Assembly (NCBI RefSeq): GCF_019266065.1
Contig: NZ_LPNR01000113.1
Coordinates: 1-64,000, forward strand
Direction of reading: 5' to 3'
From: Nocardia sp. MH4
GTDB taxonomy: Bacteria; Actinomycetota; Actinomycetes; Mycobacteriales; Mycobacteriaceae
DNA: 64,000 nt
Each line of letters starts with the position of its first letter. The first letter of the stretch is position 1. Below the pieces are notes generated by a model, which searched no databases, was not told the origin of the DNA, and saw nothing but the letters and a program-made list of their open reading frames with translations. Shown in pieces: positions 59,646-64,000 of this stretch. The translations under genes and the position numbers were made by a program.

Positions 59646-61184
59646 TCAGCGACTACTCGGCCGGACAATCGGGAACAGGATCGTTTCCCGGATTCCCAAA
59701 CCGGTCAGTGCCATCAACAACCGATCGATTCCCATACCGGTTCCGGTGGTCGGCGGCATGCCGTGTTCCATCGCGGCGAGGAAGTCTTCGTCGAGCACCA
59801 TGGCCTCGTCATCGCCCGCGGCGGCCAGCCTGGCCTGATCGACGAACCGTTCCCGCTGGATCACCGGGTCGACCAGTTCCGAATAGCCCGTTGCCAACTC
59901 GAAGCCGCGAACATACAGGTCCCACTTCTCCGTCACGCCGCCCTTGCTGCGGTGCTGACGGGTCAGCGGGGAGGTCTCCACCGGGAAGTCGCGAACGAAA
60001 GTCGGCGCGTACAGCTTGTCGCCATACGCATGTTCCCACAGTTCTTCGACGAGTTTCCCGTGACCGTAGCCCTTGCCCGCGGGAATTTCCAGACCGACCC
60101 GATCGGCGAGCGCGAGCAATTCCTCGACAGTGGTTTCCGGAGTGACCTCCACCCCGATCGACTCCGACAGCGAGGGATACATCTCGACCGTCGTCCACTC
60201 GCCACCGAGATCATATTCCGTGCCGTCGGCCAGTGTCACCACGAGGGTGCCGAATGCCTCCTGCGCGACTTCCTGGATCAATTCCCGGGTCATCTTCGCG
60301 GAGTCGTCGTAGGTGCCGTAAGCCTCGTAGGTTTCCAGCATCGCGAACTCGGGCGAATGGGTCGAGTCGGCGCCTTCGTTGCGGAAGTTCCGGTTGATCT
60401 CGAAGACCTTCTCCAGGCCACCGACCACACAGCGCTTCAGGAACAGCTCCGGCGCGATACGCAGGAACAACTCCATGTCCAGCGCATTGGAATGGGTGAC
60501 GAACGGGCGCGCGGCGGCGCCGCCGTGGATGGTCTGCAGCATCGGGGTCTCGACCTCGAGGAAGCCGCGGCGCTCCAGCGCGGTGCGCAGCGCGCGGACC
60601 ACGTTCACGCGGGTACGGGCCATTTCCCTGGCCTCGGGGCGCACGATCAGGTCGACATAGCGCTGCCGGACGCGCGACTCCTCGTTCATCTCCTTGTGCG
60701 CCACCGGCAGCGGTCGCAACGACTTGGCCGCCATCGACCAGGAATCGGCCATCACGCTCAATTCACCGGTCCGCGAGGAGATGACCTCACCGTGCACGAA
60801 CACGAAGTCACCGAGGTCCACATCGGACTTCCAGGCGGCCAGCGCGTCGGCGCCGACGCCGTTGAGGCTGATCATCGCCTGCAGCTTGGTGCCGTCGCCT
60901 TCCTGCAAGGTGGCGAAGCACAGCTTGCCGGTATTGCGGACGAAAATGACGCGCCCCGCGATGCCGACCTGCAGGCCGGTCTGGGTATCGGGCTCCAGAT
61001 CCGGGTAGGCGGCCCGAATTTCGGCCAGCGTGTGGGTGCGCGGGACCACTACCGGATAGGCCTCGCCGCCCTGGGCGAGCAGCCGTTCCCGCTTGTCCCG
61101 GCGAATCCGCATCTGCTCGGGAACATCACTGTCCACGGCGGAACTGACGGCGCGGCCGGTATCGGCGGGGTTAGGGGTGCTCAC
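59646..61184 (-). CDS. lysS: lysyl-tRNA synthetase, class II
   Basis: The protein is 512 aa. The N-terminal OB-fold anticodon domain has VGIAGRVIFVRNTGKLCFATLQ. The class II motifs are motif 2 (VFEINRNFRNEGADSTHSPEF, about residues 268-288) and motif 3 (GTGMGIDRLLMALTG). The ATG-less start is GTG at 61184 (MSTPNPADTG). It charges tRNA-Lys. It is a standalone gene downstream of the rhodanese gene (about 245 non-coding bases between) and upstream of lsr2. Confidence 0.97.
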   Translation of the reverse strand: MSTPNPADTGRAVSSAVDSDVPEQMRIRRDKRERLLAQGGEAYPVVVPRTHTLAEIRAAYPDLEPDTQTGLQVGIAGRVIFVRNTGKLCFATLQEGDGTKLQAMISLNGVGADALAAWKSDVDLGDFVFVHGEVISSRTGELSVMADSWSMAAKSLRPLPVAHKEMNEESRVRQRYVDLIVRPEAREMARTRVNVVRALRTALERRGFLEVETPMLQTIHGGAAARPFVTHSNALDMELFLRIAPELFLKRCVVGGLEKVFEINRNFRNEGADSTHSPEFAMLETYEAYGTYDDSAKMTRELIQEVAQEAFGTLVVTLADGTEYDLGGEWTTVEMYPSLSESIGVEVTPETTVEELLALADRVGLEIPAGKGYGHGKLVEELWEHAYGDKLYAPTFVRDFPVETSPLTRQHRSKGGVTEKWDLYVRGFELATGYSELVDPVIQRERFVDQARLAAAGDDEAMVLDEDFLAAMEHGMPPTTGTGMGIDRLLMALTGLGIRETILFPIVRPSSR

Positions 61185-61428
61185 ATCCGATAACAGTAGC
61201 GTGCGCCGGAAATGCTATTGCGGCCTGCCCGTACCGAACTCCACGGTAACCGGACACCGCACCGGCCATTCCTCGGCCGAATGCAATCCACGTCACACCA
61301 TCGAAACAAAACGCCGCCACCGCGGCCCCCGAATCCGCACGCGGACAACCCAACCCATCCGCCGCCGGGCCCGGAACGAGCAGTGGCCGGACCGCCGGTC
61401 GGGCGGTCCGGCCACCGGCCCGGCGTCG

Positions 61429-61860
61429 CTACAACGAGGCGAGCGCATTCACCTCACGGGCAAAGTGCGGCGCCCCCACCGCGACGGTCAGCAACCCCGC
61501 GGACTTCAGTGCCTGGTAGCCGCCGATGAGATCGGTGGCGCGGTGCAAACCGAGTTGCTGCAACGACGCCGCGGCCAAACTCGAGGTGTAGCCCTCCGAG
61601 CAGAAGATGATCCATTCCACGTCGTGGTCGACGGCCAGCGACAAACGCGCCGAGGAGGTCGGATCCAGTCGCCATTCCAGGACATTGCGTTCGATGACAA
61701 GCGCACCCGGCAGCGAACCCTCCCGAACCCGCTGCGCGGCCGGGCGGATGTCGACCAGAATCGCGCCCCTGGCCAAAGCCGCGGACAGGTCGTAGACGTA
61801 GAGCCTGCGTAGGTCGGCGCGGGCGTTCTCGAGCATCTGATCAATCGTCAAACGACTCAT
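61429..61860 (-). CDS. rhodanese-domain sulfurtransferase
   Basis: A 143-aa single rhodanese domain: GAILVDIRPAAQRVREGSLPGALVIER, then the active-site loop IIFCSEGYTSSLAA with the catalytic Cys near residue 85, and GYQALKSAG near the end. It transfers sulfane sulfur. The ATG at 61860 overlaps the cysteine dioxygenase stop by one base (TGATG), with AAGG upstream. Coupling to cysteine dioxygenase suggests a shared role in cysteine or persulfide breakdown. Confidence 0.9.
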   Translation of the reverse strand: MSRLTIDQMLENARADLRRLYVYDLSAALARGAILVDIRPAAQRVREGSLPGALVIERNVLEWRLDPTSSARLSLAVDHDVEWIIFCSEGYTSSLAAASLQQLGLHRATDLIGGYQALKSAGLLTVAVGAPHFAREVNALASL

Positions 61861-62456
61861 CACAGGTCACCTTCGGGCTGGTCGGTGAGGACGGTTTTGG
61901 TTCGCCGCAAGGTGCCGTGGCCGGTCACCTCGTAATAGGACATCGCCGACAACGGCGGGGAATAGGCGTGCACGCTCAGCGTCGGATCCAGCGGACCGAC
62001 GGATTCGGCGGCTGCGGGCGCCCGAACCACGTCGTGGACCCAGCCGATCGGGAACGAGGCCTGATCGCCGGCGGCGAGCGTGCGCCTGCGTAGCTCCGAG
62101 CCATTCCAGCGGAATTCCGAGAGCGCGCCGCTGAGCACCGTGAGGGCGCCCAGCGAACCGGCGTGATCGTGCAATTCGGTGGATTTACCCGGCGTCCAGC
62201 TGATCAGCCAGACATCGACCTCGTCGTCGGCGATCAGCCGGGTGGCCCAGCGCTGTTCCGTCGGCCAGACCCCGTCGGCGGGCAGCAGGTGATCGTAGCG
62301 ACCGGCGAGGACGTCTTCGGCGCCCTCATCGGTGAGTCGCAGCAGGTCAGCGGGCCGCAGCCGGGTCGGCAACGCCGAAGCCACCGCCCGGTCGAGCGGG
62401 GGTGTCGCGGAGTAGCCGTCGCGCGCGGAGGAAAGGGAAAGGACGGAAGAACGCAT
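61860..62456 (-). CDS. cysteine dioxygenase (type I, cupin)
   Basis: The protein is 198 aa. The iron ligands follow the CDO pattern: TELHDHAGSLGALTVLSGALSE (two His, about residues 104 and 106) and GWVHDVVR (third His, near 152). The WLISWTPGK strand precedes the first. It oxidises cysteine to cysteine sulfinate. The bacterial Arg/Tyr substrate-binding residues are not checked in detail, so a related thiol dioxygenase is possible. GGAG lies eight bases before the ATG. The upstream leader encodes a Cys-Cys mini-peptide with alternative hairpins. Confidence 0.88.
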   Translation of the reverse strand: MRSSVLSLSSARDGYSATPPLDRAVASALPTRLRPADLLRLTDEGAEDVLAGRYDHLLPADGVWPTEQRWATRLIADDEVDVWLISWTPGKSTELHDHAGSLGALTVLSGALSEFRWNGSELRRRTLAAGDQASFPIGWVHDVVRAPAAAESVGPLDPTLSVHAYSPPLSAMSYYEVTGHGTLRRTKTVLTDQPEGDL

Positions 62457-62484
62457 GAGCGAATCTCCAGGAGGTGTGAAACGG

Positions 62485-62532
62485 TCGAGGGGAAAACGTC
62501 AGCCTCGAACGGTCGAGGCAGGTCAGCCTCGA
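62485..62532 (-). promoter_or_regulatory. attenuator-like alternating hairpins in the cysteine dioxygenase leader
   Basis: On the reverse strand, four six-base segments occur in order: TCGAGG (62527-62532, at the end of the mini-ORF), CCTCGA (62513-62518), TCGAGG (62503-62508) and CCTCGA (62485-62490). Each can pair with its neighbour (1:2, 2:3, 3:4), and neighbouring pairs exclude one another, the layout of a classical translation-sensing attenuator. There is no T tract after 3:4. Confidence 0.6.
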
Positions 62533-62564
62533 CAACACTCCTGGGTGCTCACACGGAAGTACAC
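62523..62564 (-). CDS. leaderless cysteine leader peptide (13 aa)
   Basis: The mini-ORF encodes MYFRVSTQECCRG and stops. Two adjacent Cys codons lie three codons before the end. The GTG at 62564 has no Shine-Dalgarno sequence but sits 7 bases after a -10-like TAAACT (62572-62577), so the transcript would start on the start codon. Leaderless short ORFs with consecutive Cys codons are known regulators of sulfur genes in mycobacteria. It precedes the cysteine dioxygenase gene by 66 bases. A shorter form from the GTG at 62552 is possible. Confidence 0.65.
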   Translation of the reverse strand: MYFRVSTQECCRG

Positions 62565-62571
62565 GAGCGTG

Positions 62572-62577
62572 AGTTTA
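62572..62577 (-). promoter_or_regulatory. -10 element for the cysteine leader transcript
   Basis: TAAACT (reverse strand) fits TAnnnT and lies seven bases before the GTG of the leader peptide, the spacing expected for a leaderless transcript. No convincing -35 was seen; the element lies between the coaX stop at 62619 and the leader. Confidence 0.55.
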
Positions 62578-62618
62578 GCAGTCGACGCGCGCTACGGCGA
62601 AAATGACCTGCGCCACAG

Positions 62619-63401
62619 TCACTTCTTGTTGCGTTCGTAGACGTGGCGCAGACCGGTCAGCGTCAGATGCGGCTCGTGCTGATCGATGGTCTCCGATTCC
62701 GGCACGATCAACGGCGCGCCCGCGCCCGTCGCGACGACGGTGACATCGGTGCCGGAGAAGGCGTCGAACTCGTCGCGGATGCGATCGATCAGGCCGTCGA
62801 CCAGGCCGGCGAAACCGAACACCGCCCCGGACTGCATGCACTCCATGCTGTTCTTGCCCAGCACCGAGCGCGGGCGGGTCAGCTCCACCCGGCGCAGCGC
62901 GCTGCGCTCGACCAGCGCCTCGGTGGAGATCTCCACGCCGGGCGCGATCACGCCGCCGAGGAACTCCCCCTTGGCCGAGACCAGGTCGACGCAGATCGCG
63001 GTGCCGAAGTCGACCACGATCGCGGGACCGCCGAAGCGGCGATAGGCCGCCAGGCAGTTGACGATGCGATCGGCGCCGACCTCCTTCGGGTTGTCCACCA
63101 GCAGCGGGATGCCGGTGCGCACGCCGGGCTCGACCAGCACATGCGGCACGTGCGCCCAGTAGCGCGCGAGCATGGTGCGCAGCTCGCGCAGCACCGGCGG
63201 CACGGTCGACAGCGCCGAGACGCCGACCACCTGGTCGAGCTCCTCACCGATCAGACCGCGCACCTGCATCGCGAACTCGTCGGCGGTGAGCAGTGGATTG
63301 GTGTGGATGCGCCAGTGCCGCGCCAAGGTCGCGTGCTCGCCGCTGCCGGAGAAGAGACCGAGTTCGATTCCGGTGTTGCGGACGTCGATCGTCAGCAGCA
63401 T
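62619..63401 (-). CDS. coaX: type III pantothenate kinase
   Basis: The protein is 260 aa of the ASKHA fold: MLLTIDVRNTGIELGLF (first phosphate loop), VVDFGTAICVDLVSAKGEFLGGVIAPG and TVVATGAGAPLIVPE. It phosphorylates pantothenate for CoA synthesis. In CoaX proteins the first motif is usually DVGNT; here it reads DVRNT, as in mycobacterial CoaX. In some mycobacteria CoaX is inactive, so activity should not be assumed. It follows panD in the order panC-panD-coaX as in Rv3602c-Rv3600c. Confidence 0.94.
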   Translation of the reverse strand: MLLTIDVRNTGIELGLFSGSGEHATLARHWRIHTNPLLTADEFAMQVRGLIGEELDQVVGVSALSTVPPVLRELRTMLARYWAHVPHVLVEPGVRTGIPLLVDNPKEVGADRIVNCLAAYRRFGGPAIVVDFGTAICVDLVSAKGEFLGGVIAPGVEISTEALVERSALRRVELTRPRSVLGKNSMECMQSGAVFGFAGLVDGLIDRIRDEFDAFSGTDVTVVATGAGAPLIVPESETIDQHEPHLTLTGLRHVYERNKK

Positions 63402-63420
63402 CGCTGTCCCCCCGCCGCGC

Positions 63421-63840
63421 TCAGGCGAACGACAGCGAGCGCGGGGAGGTCAGGCCGGAACCCTCGGGCGCGTGCGCCGGGTCCGAACCGAGCTCCACCG
63501 GGCGGTTGCGGTCGTCGACGAAGACCACCTTCGGGTCGTAGTCGCGCAGCTCCTGCTCGTCCAGCTGGCCGTAGGCGATCAGGATGACCAGGTCGCCGGG
63601 GTGCACGAGATGGGCGGCGGCGCCGTTGATCCCGATCACGCCCGAGCCGCGCTCACCGGCGATGACATAGGTCTCCAGGCGGGCGCCGTTGTCGATGTCG
63701 ACGATGCAGACCTGCTCGCCCTCGAGCAGATCGGCGGCGTCGAGCAGATCCTGGTCGACGGTCACCGAACCCACGTAGTGCAGGTCGGCGTGGGTCACCG
63801 TGGCACGGTGGATCTTCGACTTCATCATGGTGCGCAACAT
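63421..63840 (-). CDS. panD: aspartate 1-decarboxylase precursor
   Basis: The protein is 139 aa. The self-cleavage site is Gly24-Ser25 in LHYVGSVTVD, which yields the pyruvoyl cofactor. The conserved VIAGERGSGVIGINGAAAHLVHPGDLVI follows. It makes beta-alanine for pantothenate. The C-terminal tail after residue 115 is variable, as in mycobacterial PanD. It lies 14 bases after panC and 19 before coaX. Confidence 0.97.
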   Translation of the reverse strand: MLRTMMKSKIHRATVTHADLHYVGSVTVDQDLLDAADLLEGEQVCIVDIDNGARLETYVIAGERGSGVIGINGAAAHLVHPGDLVILIAYGQLDEQELRDYDPKVVFVDDRNRPVELGSDPAHAPEGSGLTSPRSLSFA

Positions 63841-63854
63841 CGTCGTCGCCTTTC

Positions 63855-64000
63855 TCAGTTCGCCTGCGCGGCAGGCAGGGAGTTCGCGTCGGGGTGCCCG
63901 TCGATCTGGGCGCCGAGAACAATCGGGGCATTGTCGATCAGCCGGGTGGCGCCGACCTTGGCGGCGACCAGCAGCCGGGCATTGCCCGCGGTGGGCGCGG
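63855..64000 (-). CDS. panC: pantothenate synthetase, C-terminal end (partial)
   Basis: About 47 codons of the 3' end are visible: TAGNARLLVAAKVGATRLIDNAPIVLG and a short hydrophilic tail. This matches the end of PanC, whose final strand has RLLDN followed by a short tail. The gene order panC-panD-coaX supports it. The enzyme joins pantoate and beta-alanine. The remainder lies outside the window. Confidence 0.88.
   Translation of the reverse strand, partial: APTAGNARLLVAAKVGATRLIDNAPIVLGAQIDGHPDANSLPAAQAN

Overview
The window is high-GC actinobacterial DNA from the Corynebacteriales/Mycobacteriales, most likely Nocardia or a close relative. The evidence is the cholesterol-degradation genes, the mycobacterial-type housekeeping genes (carD, lpqE, lsr2, clpC, mhuD, coaX-panD-panC) and the WXG100 proteins. 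From memory, the backbone follows the order of the M. tuberculosis segment from about Rv3534c to Rv3602c, with accessory genes inserted. No tRNA, rRNA, CRISPR array, transposase or integrase was seen.

Region 1 (1-4975) is a steroid-ring block: hsaF (partial), hsaG and hsaE face left, kstD and a MaoC hydratase face right, and three KstR-type boxes lie between them. Region 2 (5076-9745) is a small flavin-fold protein and a MoxR/DUF58/DUF4129 membrane cluster. Region 3 (9845-11551) is zapE with a divergent TetR gene around an 18-bp palindrome. Region 4 (11521-19626) is the cholesterol side-chain operon fadE34-chsE1-chsE2-chsH2-chsH1-ltp2 followed by a Nudix gene. It diverges from kstR across a perfect KstR operator.

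Region 5 (19939-24555) has an OtsB-GH15 trehalose fusion gene. It is followed by a WXG100/WXG100/large-effector cassette that lies between two copies of the fusion gene's 3' end and terminator. Region 6 (24668-29731) is a Zn/Mn-type ABC importer, two acyl-CoA genes and a small membrane protein. Region 7 (29966-40361) is housekeeping: rlmB, cysS, ispF, ispD, carD, lpqE, radA, canB, mutY and mhuD. No disA follows radA. Region 8 (40400-53614) is accessory: cobalamin riboswitch-cbtBA, osmC, azoreductase/SMR pump/TetR, ABC exporter with a divergent two-component system, MFS, AraC, LLM oxidoreductase and small unknowns.

Region 9 (53677-64000) is clpC, a secreted lipase behind a pair of KstR-like boxes, an FHA-HTH protein, lsr2, lysS, a rhodanese/cysteine dioxygenase pair behind a probable leaderless Cys-Cys leader peptide, and coaX-panD-panC (partial). 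The unifying theme is KstR-controlled sterol catabolism: side-chain removal (region 4), ring degradation (region 1) and possibly ester release by the lipase (region 9). The least ordinary items are the effector cassette between duplicated gene ends, the cysteine leader/attenuator, the lipase operator, the trehalose fusion and the missing disA.
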